NCBI RefSeq assembly: GCF_003052265.1
Contig: NZ_QANS01000004.1
Span: forward strand, 186,414-250,413
Length of the DNA: 64,000 bases
Source of the DNA: Stenotrophobium rhamnosiphilum
Lineage (GTDB): Bacteria > Pseudomonadota > Gammaproteobacteria > Nevskiales > Nevskiaceae
Direction: 5' to 3'
Shown: one piece after another, positions 53,054 to 62,156 of the stretch
How positions within the stretch are numbered: the first letter of the stretch is position 1
Layout of the letters: every line of letters begins with the position of its first letter
Made by a program: the position numbers and the translations under genes
Notes under the pieces: model-generated
Database searches by the model: none
What the model saw: the letters and a program-made list of their open reading frames with translations, nothing else
What the model was told of the DNA's origin: nothing

Positions 53054-55776
53054 GCGGCTGTCTCGGTGGGTGCTAATGTTTTGGCAACGATGCGAGAGGG
53101 AAACTCGATGGTGAATACTGCGCCGTTAGAATCACGTCGATTGCTTGCACTGATGCGGCCACCCATTGCTTGGATGAAGCCACGGCAAACAGCGAGACCT
53201 AGTCCTGTTCCTGCAGTTTTGCTGTCGGCTTGTTTGACGCGGAAGAAGGGATCAAAGATGCGGAGCACATCTTCTTCTGGAATGCCCGGACCTTGATCGC
53301 GCACTTCAAGCGCGAGTGCATAGCGATGCATTTGCGCGGCCACTTCGATCGTCGTATTCGGCGCCGCGTACTTGGCGGCGTTGTCGATGAGATTGACCAG
53401 CACTTGTTCCATCAACATGAAATCCAGCATCAGCATCGGCATGTCTTGTGGGATATGCACGCTGATTTTGTGCTGCGCGACTAACTTTTTGGTGCGGTTG
53501 AGTGCAGAGCCAACGAGGTCATGCAGATCACAAGCTTCGAGCCTTGGTGCGAGCGCGCCGGAATCAAGGCGTGTCATGTCGAGCAGGTTATTGACGAAGC
53601 GCGACATGCGCTCGGTTTCTTCTTGCGCGGTGGCGAGTAGTTCTTCGCGGGTCGTTGCATCGTAGAGATTGCTATACGAGCGCAGGCTCGTGATTGATCC
53701 CAGAATGCTTGCCAGTGGTGTGCGCAGATCGTGAGAGATTGAAGTGAGCAATGCAGTGCGCAGCTTTTCAGTTTCCGCGAGCATCTTGGCCTGGTCAACA
53801 TCGCGTGCGAGGCGAATGCGTTCAAAGGCGATCACGACTAGATCGCTGAGGGCATCAAGCAAACGACGTTTGTCGGGCTCCAGCCTTCCTTCGTCATCGC
53901 TGTGACGAACGCCGATAACCGCCAATCCATTGTTGCCGTTATGCAGTGGCAAGAACAATCGACGTGCACCGGGCAAAGTATCGGAGCCACGACCGGTTGG
54001 GCGATTCTTTTCAAGGCACCAGGTTGCGGCGGCTAAATCTGCCTCATCCAGTGATGCAATGGTGGGCATACTGGCGCGAAGTTTTAATCGGCCGTCAACG
54101 GGTGTCAGTAGCACGGCTTCGACACGCAGCATCTGCGCAACCTGTGTTGCGGTGAGTTCCATCAATTCATCTATTTTTCGCAGGCCTGCGAGACGGCGAC
54201 TGAAGTTGAGCAACTCGGCCGTTGTGCGTGCTTGTTCGCGTGCAAACTGCGCTTGAACGCGTGTGCGCGCGGTGAGATGGCTAATCAGAAATGCGACGGC
54301 AATGAAGGCAAAGAACGCTAGCACATTGTCAGGATCGCCGATGGTGAAGGTATACAACGGCGGCAACATAAAATAGTTGTAGCAGAGCGAACTCATGATC
54401 GCGCCGAATAATGACGGCATCAGTCCGTAACGAGTCGCGCTGAATACGACAGCGGGCAAGATAATCAGTGAGACATTGGCCATGCCCGCAGTGCGGTCAA
54501 TCGCAATGCCGACAAGAGTTGCCAGTGCAACCCAGAAAGCTGTGGCCAAATAATCACCTGGCTTGCCCCAGTTGATTGAGGGTCGTGTGCTATCGCCAGT
54601 AGCTGATGCGGCACTGCGTTCTGCGGCGTTATTGGATTCACCTAGAACCTGCACAGTGATATTGCCGGATTTTCGAACGAGCTCGTCTACGACTGAACCA
54701 TGCAGCCACTCAAACCAACGTGGGCGACGAGATTTGCTGACGATGACTTGGGTAATGTTGTGTTCGCGGCAAATGCGCAGCACATCATCGGCGATGCGCT
54801 CGCCGGGGAGGGTCAATGTATCGGCGCCTAAATGTTCTGCGAGACGTAAGGTCTGTGCGACCGTGTCGCGCTGTGATTCGCTGAGTTGGCGGCTGCGTTC
54901 GGTTTCCAGATAAACCGCTGTCCAGGTCGCGCCAAGGCGATCTGCAACGCGTTTGGCGTAGCGCACCAGCGATTCGGCGCCCGGTGATTCGTTGATGCAA
55001 ACCAAAACACGTTCGCTCGCTGCCCAGACTTCATCGATGCCTTGCACGCGGCGTTGCTGACGCAACTGCGCATCAACGCGCTGTGCAGTGCGACGCAGCG
55101 CCAGCTCACGCAGAGCGGTGATATTGCTGGGCGTGAAGTAGTGGGCAAGCGCACGTTCAGCCGCTTCGCCGTGATAGACCTTGCCTTCGCGCAAGCGCTG
55201 CATCAGGTCATCTGGCGTGAGATCAATCAGCTCAATTTCGTCAGCCTGTTCGAGAATGGAATCCGGAACGGTCTCGCGTACACGCACACGAGTAATGCTG
55301 GCCACCACGTCGTTGAGACTGGCGACGTGCTGAATGTTGAGGGTGGTGTAAACATCAATGCCAGCGGCGCAGAGTTCTTGCACATCCTGATAACGCTTGG
55401 GATGGCGACTGCCGGGAGTGTTGGTATGCGCCAACTCATCGACCAGAACCAGTTGTGGATGACGCTTGAGAATGGCGTCAAGATCCATCTCAAGCAGCGT
55501 GCGGCCTTGATGGATTTCTTGCCGACGTGGAATGACTTCGAGTCCATCGAGCTGGGTTTCGGTTTCGATGCGGCCGTGGGTTTCGACCACGCCCACGACC
55601 ACATCAACACCTTCCCGCAATTTGCGCCGACTGACGCTGAGCATCTCGTAGGTTTTGCCTACGCCTGGTGCTGCACCGAGAAAGATTTTGAGACGACCTC
55701 GCTGCTCGCCCTGAGCCTGCGTGAGCAGGGCGTCGGGCGATGGACGTTGTAAATCACGGCCGTCGTTTGCTGGCAT
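53050..55776 (-). CDS. kdpD: Sensor histidine kinase KdpD
   Basis: A 908-aa sensor. N-terminal KdpD domain with Walker A GAAPGVGKT (about residues 32-40), a Usp-like domain (CINESPGAESLVRYAKRV), four TM helices around 410-500, a GAF-like domain, then the kinase core: phosphoacceptor His in SISHDLRTPLASI, N box DNAAKYA, G1 DQGPGIPEED, G2 GTGLGLAV. Senses K+ and turgor/ionic stress. Co-transcribed with kdpC and kdpE. Confidence 0.95.
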   Translation of the reverse strand: MPANDGRDLQRPSPDALLTQAQGEQRGRLKIFLGAAPGVGKTYEMLSVSRRKLREGVDVVVGVVETHGRIETETQLDGLEVIPRRQEIHQGRTLLEMDLDAILKRHPQLVLVDELAHTNTPGSRHPKRYQDVQELCAAGIDVYTTLNIQHVASLNDVVASITRVRVRETVPDSILEQADEIELIDLTPDDLMQRLREGKVYHGEAAERALAHYFTPSNITALRELALRRTAQRVDAQLRQQRRVQGIDEVWAASERVLVCINESPGAESLVRYAKRVADRLGATWTAVYLETERSRQLSESQRDTVAQTLRLAEHLGADTLTLPGERIADDVLRICREHNITQVIVSKSRRPRWFEWLHGSVVDELVRKSGNITVQVLGESNNAAERSAASATGDSTRPSINWGKPGDYLATAFWVALATLVGIAIDRTAGMANVSLIILPAVVFSATRYGLMPSLFGAIMSSLCYNYFMLPPLYTFTIGDPDNVLAFFAFIAVAFLISHLTARTRVQAQFAREQARTTAELLNFSRRLAGLRKIDELMELTATQVAQMLRVEAVLLTPVDGRLKLRASMPTIASLDEADLAAATWCLEKNRPTGRGSDTLPGARRLFLPLHNGNNGLAVIGVRHSDDEGRLEPDKRRLLDALSDLVVIAFERIRLARDVDQAKMLAETEKLRTALLTSISHDLRTPLASILGSITSLRSYSNLYDATTREELLATAQEETERMSRFVNNLLDMTRLDSGALAPRLEACDLHDLVGSALNRTKKLVAQHKISVHIPQDMPMLMLDFMLMEQVLVNLIDNAAKYAAPNTTIEVAAQMHRYALALEVRDQGPGIPEEDVLRIFDPFFRVKQADSKTAGTGLGLAVCRGFIQAMGGRISASNRRDSNGAVFTIEFPSRIVAKTLAPTETAA

Positions 55777-55799
55777 TGATTAGCCTCTATGCGTGCATT

Positions 55800-56405
55800 C
55801 TAAGGCTTCCCGACTGCGTCGAGTGCAAGATTCAGTGCTAGAACATTCACGACGGGCTCTCCCAGAAGCCCTAGCCAGCGGCCATCAGTATGTACGCCGA
55901 TCAAGGCTTGTAGCTGTTGCTCGTTCAAGCCCCGTGCGCGCGCGATACGAGGCACTTGGAACAGTGCGCTTTCAGGTGAAATATGCGGGTCGAGGCCGCT
56001 GCCTGAAGCTGTCACCAGCTCCGCTGGAACCAGTGCATTCGGGTTCTCGGCTTTGAGCTTTGCAGTGTCGGCAGCAACGCGATCCAGCAATGCCTTGGAT
56101 GTTGGGCCCAGATTCGAACCCACAGAATTCGCAGCGTTATAGGGCGATGAAATGGTCTTGCTCGCATCGGTCGGATCGGCGCCTGAAGTGGCAGACAGGC
56201 GGCCGTGAAAGTAACCATCGCCTACAAAGTTTTGGCCAATCAGGCTGGAGCCGATGATGTGCCCATTCTTTGTGATCAAGCTGCCATTGGCCTGTGCGGG
56301 AAACAACGCCTGCGCAGCGCCGGTCATGGCCAGCGGATAGGCCACGCCGGTGAGCAGGGTTAGCAGAACAAATAAAACGATAGCGGGACGGATATGACTA
56401 AACAT
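55800..56405 (-). CDS. kdpC: K+-transporting ATPase subunit KdpC
   Basis: A 201-aa protein with one N-terminal TM ([19 protein letters not shown]) and the KdpC domain ([35 protein letters not shown]). The ATG at 56405 ([10 protein letters not shown]) has AAGGAG upstream; a longer start would add 16 atypical residues. Confidence 0.94.
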   Translation of the reverse strand: MFSHIRPAIVLFVLLTLLTGVAYPLAMTGAAQALFPAQANGSLITKNGHIIGSSLIGQNFVGDGYFHGRLSATSGADPTDASKTISSPYNAANSVGSNLGPTSKALLDRVAADTAKLKAENPNALVPAELVTASGSGLDPHISPESALFQVPRIARARGLNEQQLQALIGVHTDGRWLGLLGEPVVNVLALNLALDAVGKP

Positions 56406-56418
56406 GAGTTTGTCTCCT

Positions 56419-58473
56419 TTAAACCAGACCGATTGCGCTGATCGCAAGGTCAATCAACTTGATGCCAATGAAAGGCGCAACGAGGCCGCCGACGCCGTAG
56501 ACCAATAAGTTGCGAGCGAGCAGGGGTCCAGCGCCGACAGGGCGATACTTCACGCCGCGCAGTGCCAGTGGAATCAACGCAATGATGATCAAGGCGTTGA
56601 AGATGATCGCGGACAGAATCGCGGACTGCGGTGTTGCCAAGTGCATAAGGTTCAGCGAGTTCAGCTGCGGATAGATCGCTGCAAACATCGCCGGAATGAT
56701 GGCGAAATATTTGGCGACGTCATTGGCGATGGAGAACGTCGTCAACGCACCGCGCGTCATCAGCAACTGTTTGCCGATGCCAACGACTTCAATCAACTTG
56801 GTGGGGTCTGAATCCAGATCCACCATATTGCCGGCCTCGCGTGCGGCCTGAGTACCGGTTTGCATGGCAACGCCTACGTCAGCTTGAGCCAAAGCAGGTG
56901 CGTCGTTGGTGCCGTCACCGCACATCGCTACCAGCTTGCCTTCAGCTTGTTCCTTGCGAATCAATGCAAGCTTGTCTTCCGGTTTAGCCTGAGCCAGAAA
57001 ATCATCGACACCTGCTTCGGCCGCGATGGCGGCGGCGGTCAGTGGATTGTCGCCGGTGATCATCACCGTCTTGATGCCCATACGACGCAGCTCAGCAAAG
57101 CGTTCGCGAATGCCGCCTTTGACGATGTCCTTGAGATAGATCACACCAAGAACGCGATCACCTTCTGCTACCGCCAGTGGCGTACCGCCAGCGCGGGCGA
57201 TGCGATCAGCGATTTCTTTCAGCTCTTTCGGTACGGCGTGTTGTCCGCCAATGCGCTGCACGTATTCAGTGATTGAATCGATGGCGCCTTTGCGGATGAC
57301 ACGTCCATCAATGTCGACGCCTGACATGCGCGTTTGTGCAGTGAACGGAATAAAGCGTGCATTGAGACTTGCGAGGTCGCGACCGCGCAGGCCGTACTTT
57401 TCCTTGGCGAGAACAACGACGCTGCGGCCTTCTGGCGTTTCATCTGACAAGCTCGAAAGCTGAGCGGCGTCTGCCAGTTCGGCTTCAGTGACTCCAGGCA
57501 TCACAGCAAACTCTGCAGCCTGACGATTGCCCAAGGTAATGGTGCCGGTCTTATCAAGAAGCAGAACATCAACGTCACCGGCCGCTTCTACCGCGCGGCC
57601 TGACATTGCCAGCACATTGAAGCGCACAAGCCGATTCATGCCAGCAATACCAATGGCGGATAACAAGGCACCAATCGTGGTCGGAATCAGCGTAACGAAC
57701 AGTGCAACCAGAACAATCACGCTGATGCTGCCGCCTGCATAAGTCGCAAAGCTCGGAATGCTCGCTGTCGCAAATACAAAGATCAGCGACATACCTGCCA
57801 GCAAGATGTTGAGCGCGATTTCATTCGGCGTTTTCTTGCGTGACGCGCCTTCGACCAATGAAATCATGCGATCCAGAAAGCTGCTGCCAGCAGCGGCAGT
57901 GATGCGGACCTTGATGACATCGGACAACACGCGGGTGCCGCCTGTGACTGCGCTGCGGTCACCGCCTGATTCGCGGATCACCGGAGCTGATTCACCGGTG
58001 ATAGCAGATTCATCAACGGTAGCGACGCCTTCGATGATTTCGCCATCGCCAGGAATTAGATCACCCGTGCGAACCAGTACAACGTCGCCGACCTTGAGTT
58101 GTGAGGCGGGAACGTTGCGTGTGGAGTCGCTGCCGGGTGACACCAGAACCTTAGCGATGGTCTGCGTTTGCGTTTTACGTAGAGACGCGGCTTGAGCCTT
58201 GCCGCGGCCCTCAGCAATGGCTTCTGCAAAGTTCGCGAACAACACGGTGAACCATAACCAGATGATCACTTGCGCCGAGAACAACAGGTTTTGACCTGAG
58301 CCAAAGATGTCATGCACGAACAAGACGGTCGCGAGCAAGGACACCAGTGCAGTGATGAAGATCACCGGATTGCGTGCGAGCGTGCGTGGATCAAGCTTGA
58401 TAAAAGCGTCGCGAATCGCCGGCACGATGAGTGCGCGATCAAACAACGCAGGAGCGTTTTTCTGTGTAGTCAT
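56419..58473 (-). CDS. kdpB: K+-transporting ATPase catalytic subunit KdpB
   Basis: A 684-aa P-type ATPase. TGES motif in [12 protein letters not shown], phosphorylation site DKTGT, MITGDN and [15 protein letters not shown] are all present, with TM helices around 30-80, 215-275 and 570-680. Drives K+ import with ATP. Second structural gene between kdpA and kdpC. Confidence 0.96.
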   Translation of the reverse strand: MTTQKNAPALFDRALIVPAIRDAFIKLDPRTLARNPVIFITALVSLLATVLFVHDIFGSGQNLLFSAQVIIWLWFTVLFANFAEAIAEGRGKAQAASLRKTQTQTIAKVLVSPGSDSTRNVPASQLKVGDVVLVRTGDLIPGDGEIIEGVATVDESAITGESAPVIRESGGDRSAVTGGTRVLSDVIKVRITAAAGSSFLDRMISLVEGASRKKTPNEIALNILLAGMSLIFVFATASIPSFATYAGGSISVIVLVALFVTLIPTTIGALLSAIGIAGMNRLVRFNVLAMSGRAVEAAGDVDVLLLDKTGTITLGNRQAAEFAVMPGVTEAELADAAQLSSLSDETPEGRSVVVLAKEKYGLRGRDLASLNARFIPFTAQTRMSGVDIDGRVIRKGAIDSITEYVQRIGGQHAVPKELKEIADRIARAGGTPLAVAEGDRVLGVIYLKDIVKGGIRERFAELRRMGIKTVMITGDNPLTAAAIAAEAGVDDFLAQAKPEDKLALIRKEQAEGKLVAMCGDGTNDAPALAQADVGVAMQTGTQAAREAGNMVDLDSDPTKLIEVVGIGKQLLMTRGALTTFSIANDVAKYFAIIPAMFAAIYPQLNSLNLMHLATPQSAILSAIIFNALIIIALIPLALRGVKYRPVGAGPLLARNLLVYGVGGLVAPFIGIKLIDLAISAIGLV

Positions 58474-58481
58474 GGGAGTTC

Positions 58482-60191
58482 TCAGTAAGCCTTGCCGGTC
58501 AGTATCGCGAGATGTTCGACGATGGGGCCAAGCGCAATAGCGGGGAAGAACGTCAGGCCGCCAACGATGACAATGACGCCAACCAGCAGTGCAATGAACA
58601 ATCCGCCGGTAGTCGGGAAGGTGCCTGCAGACGGTGGCGTGTACTTCTTAGCGGCAAGCGCACCAGCTGTCGCCATCATCGGCACGATGAAGGCAAAGCG
58701 ACCAATCAGCATCGCAATACCTAGCGTGACGTTATAGAACGGTGTGTTTGCTGTAAGGCCTGCAAACGCACTGCCGTTGTTGGCGGTGGCCGAGGTGTAG
58801 GCATAGAGCATTTCGGAGAAGCCGTGAGGGCCAGTGTTGGCTAAACCTGCAAGACCTTGTGACAGTACGCTGGAGACTGCAGTGAATCCCAAGATCGAAA
58901 GTGGCAGACAAAGTATTGCCAGCATCGTCAGCTTGATTTCACGCGCTTCGATTTTCTTACCGAGATACTCCGGTGTTCGTCCGACCATCAGTCCAGCGAT
59001 AAATACTGCGATGAGTGCGTACAGCAGAATGCCGTAGAGGCCTGCACCAACACCGCCGAAGATCACTTCGCCGAGCATCATGTTGACCATCGGCACGAGG
59101 CCGCCGAGTGGCGTAAAGCTGTCATGCATGGCATTGACCGCACCGCATGAAGCATCGGTAGTGATCGTGGCGAACAACGTAGAGTTGGCGACGCCAAAGC
59201 GCGTCTCTTTACCTTCCATATTGCCGATGGGCTGGCTGATGCCCATTGTTGTGAGCTGCGGATTGCCCTGACTTTCAGCCCAGTAGCAAGTCGCAACGCC
59301 AACCAGGAATAGCACTGACATCGCTGAATACAGCGCCCAACCTTGCAGTTCACTTTTCACCATTCGGCCGAAGGTGTTGGTGAGGCCAGCGGGGATCAGG
59401 AAGATCAACAGGATCTGCAAGAAGTTCGATAGCGCTGTCGGGTTCTCGAATGGATGCGCAGCGTTGGCGTTGAAGAAGCCGCCACCGTTCGTGCCGAGCA
59501 TCTTGATCGCGACCTGCGATGCGACAGGACCTTGAGCGATGGTTTGCTTGACGCCTTCTAGCGTGAGGGCGTTGGTATACGCTGAAAGATTCTGCGGCAT
59601 GCCCTGCCAAATCAGGAACAGTGCGGCGACAATCGAGATCGGTAGCAGTACATAAAGCGTTGCGCGCGTCAGGTCGACCCAGAAGTTACCGATCGTGCTT
59701 GCTGAACGACGAGCGAAGCCGCGCACGAGTGCAAGCGCTAGACCAATGCCTGTCGCTGCCGACACGAAGTTATGCACGGTAAGCCCCAGCATCTGCGTGC
59801 CGTAGCTCATCGTGGTTTCGCCACCGTAGCTCTGCCAATTGGTGTTGGTGACAAAGCTGATCGCGGTGTTGAAGGCGAGATCAGGCGTCAGCGCGCCAAA
59901 GCCTTGCGGATTGAAAGGTAAATGTCCTTGCGCGAGCAATAACAGGAATAGCGCGACAAAGCAGACGAGATTGAACGCCAGCATCGCCAGCGTGTAGCTG
60001 ATCCAGCTTTGCTCGGTCTGTGAATCGACACCAGCGCAGCGATAGAAGCCGCGCTCCAGCCAGCCGAGTGGGCGTGACAGCAAGATGCGTTCGCCATTGA
60101 ACACGCGATAGAGATATCCGCCCACCGGGCGCGTCAACGCCGTGAGCAAGGCGAAATAGATCAGGATTTGAATCCAGCCATTGATAGTCAT
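58482..60191 (-). CDS. kdpA: K+-transporting ATPase K+-binding subunit KdpA
   Basis: A 569-aa membrane subunit with ten TM helices and the selectivity-filter motifs, such as [20 protein letters not shown] near residue 225. ATG at 60191 ([13 protein letters not shown]) has AAAAGGAA upstream and matches the family start; the longer frame is not used. Lies 13 bp after kdpF. Confidence 0.95.
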   Translation of the reverse strand: MTINGWIQILIYFALLTALTRPVGGYLYRVFNGERILLSRPLGWLERGFYRCAGVDSQTEQSWISYTLAMLAFNLVCFVALFLLLLAQGHLPFNPQGFGALTPDLAFNTAISFVTNTNWQSYGGETTMSYGTQMLGLTVHNFVSAATGIGLALALVRGFARRSASTIGNFWVDLTRATLYVLLPISIVAALFLIWQGMPQNLSAYTNALTLEGVKQTIAQGPVASQVAIKMLGTNGGGFFNANAAHPFENPTALSNFLQILLIFLIPAGLTNTFGRMVKSELQGWALYSAMSVLFLVGVATCYWAESQGNPQLTTMGISQPIGNMEGKETRFGVANSTLFATITTDASCGAVNAMHDSFTPLGGLVPMVNMMLGEVIFGGVGAGLYGILLYALIAVFIAGLMVGRTPEYLGKKIEAREIKLTMLAILCLPLSILGFTAVSSVLSQGLAGLANTGPHGFSEMLYAYTSATANNGSAFAGLTANTPFYNVTLGIAMLIGRFAFIVPMMATAGALAAKKYTPPSAGTFPTTGGLFIALLVGVIVIVGGLTFFPAIALGPIVEHLAILTGKAY

Positions 60192-60204
60192 TTCAAGGTT
60201 CCTT

Positions 60205-60294
60205 TTAGAACTGCTCGGGGCGCAGCAGCGCATAGAGCAGGTAGCCGATCAGGAACAGCACAACGATCCCGCCAATCCAATATTCGAAGGTCAT
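60205..60294 (-). CDS. kdpF: K+-transporting ATPase small subunit KdpF, 29 aa
   Basis: [20 protein letters not shown] followed by YALLRPEQF: one TM helix, matching KdpF in length and in the [11 protein letters not shown]-terminus. It stabilises the KdpABC complex (family knowledge). ATG at 60294, preceded by AGGAGCG. Directly upstream of kdpA. Confidence 0.92.
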   Translation of the reverse strand: MTFEYWIGGIVVLFLIGYLLYALLRPEQF

Positions 60295-60303
60295 GGCGCG
60301 CTC

Positions 60304-60387
60304 CTATAGCCGATTGCACAGGCGTACATAGATCGCGAGGCCCAAGAAGCCTGCGAGTCCTAACATCAGATAGAGAAAGTCGGCCAT
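60304..60387 (-). CDS. 27-aa membrane peptide upstream of kdpF
   Basis: Frame from 60387 to 60304 coding a 27-residue peptide: a short start MADFLYLML, one hydrophobic helix (GLAGFLGLAIYV), and RLCNRL. Nine bases separate its stop from the kdpF start, so it is in the same transcript. Small peptides of similar pattern (MADxxYL...) are found before kdpF in other proteobacteria (recollection). Role unknown. Confidence 0.65.
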   Translation of the reverse strand: MADFLYLMLGLAGFLGLAIYVRLCNRL

Positions 60388-60479
60388 CACGCTGCTCAGT
60401 AACACCGCATTTGCGGCAGGAGCATTAAAGGTCGAGGGGGCGTATGGATTCGAGAGGGAAGTGCAGACGAGAAAATATA

Positions 60480-60518
60480 AAAGACATATACGCCAGTCTC
60501 GATGGCGTATATGTCTTT
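60480..60518 (-). terminator. Terminator of the bcsA-bcsG transcript
   Basis: Perfect 15-bp inverted repeat AAAGACATATACGCC / GGCGTATATGTCTTT with a 9-nt loop; on the minus strand it is followed by TATATTTTC. It lies 20 bp beyond the bcsG stop, just ahead of the kdp promoter region, so it insulates kdp from cellulose transcription. Confidence 0.8.
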
Positions 60519-60538
60519 GGTCTGCGGCCTAACTAAAG

Positions 60539-62134
60539 CTATTGAACTTGCTTGGGATACTCAGTCCAGCTCATATCTGGATTACGCATCATGTAGCGTC
60601 CAGCTTGGCGCATCACAACCGTGCCTTCGTTTTCGGAAACAAAGTTGGTTTGTGGAAGATCGCGTGTGTAGTCCTGCAGATTGAAGTTGGTCGCCTCAAA
60701 AGGATTATTCGCTGCAAGCGAGGCCAGCAGTTGTGCAACGGCTAGGTAGCTTGACGGTTGATTGATGATTAAAGGCGACGATGTGGTCTGCGGCATGCCG
60801 ATGAGTTTGACGCCAACAGGAATCGAACTGATTGCAGGAGAGGGAATTTCACGCAAGCCAGAAATCTGCAATTTATCGCCACGCAAGCCTGCGCCGTGTT
60901 CTGGAATAAACACGACAACGACGCGTCGGCCCGAACTGGAGAGTTCCTGCATGAACTTGTCGACATCATTGAGCAGCTTATCGAGGCGTGCGCGATAGCT
61001 GTCCACCGCATTCATCGATGGCTTATTCAACAGCCTGTTGCCGTCGTGAAGACTCGTTGTGTTGTAGTAAAGCGCGACACGAGTATCGGGTTTGTTCAAG
61101 CGTTGCTGCCACCAGTGTGAGAGCTCTGCGTAATCGTCATAGACCGGGCTGCCATCAAAAGCATTCATGGCGACTGGGACTTGATTGATCGGAAGTAGCG
61201 GCACATCTAAGCCGCCACCTTTATGTACATCATCAAGAAAATTTCCGAAATGACCGTCATGGCCCATCAGGAATTCAGGCGTGAAACCCGCTTGCTGGAA
61301 CTGATTGAACAGGTAGCAGCCCGGATCTTTCTTGCTGTAGAGATCTTCGTGCTTTTCGTGTCCACAAGGGCTGCGCAGGACTCGGATTGCCGCAGGGCCG
61401 CTGTAGCTGGAGCCGGAGCTGAAATTGTCAAAAACCAAATCAAACCGGCTCATCACTGGGTGATTCTTGAGATTGACATAGGCCATGTCATCCCAAGCTA
61501 AAGAGCAGATATGCAGCATCACAATATCGAATGGCGCTTTGCTGTCTGCTGCTGGTGGTTTGAATGAAACCTTGCGGCCAGCTTCTGTCCGATAGAAATT
61601 GGTCAGAATTGAATTGAGTTCATCACCACTTGCGGGTTTTTCATTCGCACCTAGCATCAGGGTGCCTGCAAGCGGCGAGGCGGCATCGGCAGATTGATTG
61701 ATGATGCTCGGCTGTTTAAGTGCGGTGACAAAACTGGTGATCGGTGGCACCAGCAAAATGGCCGCAATTGCAAAAGTACTCATGCGCAGTTTGCGGCTCA
61801 ACAGCATATTGAATATCAATAAAACCAACAGCAGGGTCACGACGCGCGGGTTAACGAATCGACCCATTAATTCGATCAGGTATGCAGAGTCGAATTGCTG
61901 AAGGTTTCCAGCTTGCGACATGACGCGCTGCAGTGGTGGCAGCCAACTGTCGTGATACAGCAAAGCAAGGCCAGCGGGTATAGCGACAAGTTGTCTGGCG
62001 ATACGCAGTAATGGACGCTTTATTGGAAGGATTAAAAAAATCGCAAAAGCGAAATTCAATAAAATATGAAAATCGATGTAACCACCGACAAACAAAAATA
62101 GTTTGCCGAAGAAATAGAAGCTCCAAAGTCCCAT
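60539..62134 (-). CDS. bcsG: Cellulose phosphoethanolamine transferase BcsG
   Basis: A 531-aa inner-membrane enzyme that adds phosphoethanolamine from PE to the cellulose chain (known in E. coli). Five TM helices in residues 5-140, then a periplasmic alkaline-phosphatase-fold domain from about 200. The nucleophile Ser lies in the GSSYSGPAAIRVL stretch (241-253), with CGHEKHEDLYSKKDPGCY after it; GHDGHFG holds metal-binding His. Lies 22 bp after bcsA. Confidence 0.93.
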   Translation of the reverse strand: MGLWSFYFFGKLFLFVGGYIDFHILLNFAFAIFLILPIKRPLLRIARQLVAIPAGLALLYHDSWLPPLQRVMSQAGNLQQFDSAYLIELMGRFVNPRVVTLLLVLLIFNMLLSRKLRMSTFAIAAILLVPPITSFVTALKQPSIINQSADAASPLAGTLMLGANEKPASGDELNSILTNFYRTEAGRKVSFKPPAADSKAPFDIVMLHICSLAWDDMAYVNLKNHPVMSRFDLVFDNFSSGSSYSGPAAIRVLRSPCGHEKHEDLYSKKDPGCYLFNQFQQAGFTPEFLMGHDGHFGNFLDDVHKGGGLDVPLLPINQVPVAMNAFDGSPVYDDYAELSHWWQQRLNKPDTRVALYYNTTSLHDGNRLLNKPSMNAVDSYRARLDKLLNDVDKFMQELSSSGRRVVVVFIPEHGAGLRGDKLQISGLREIPSPAISSIPVGVKLIGMPQTTSSPLIINQPSSYLAVAQLLASLAANNPFEATNFNLQDYTRDLPQTNFVSENEGTVVMRQAGRYMMRNPDMSWTEYPKQVQ

Positions 62135-62156
62135 TGCTATTCCGTGCGTGACTTAA

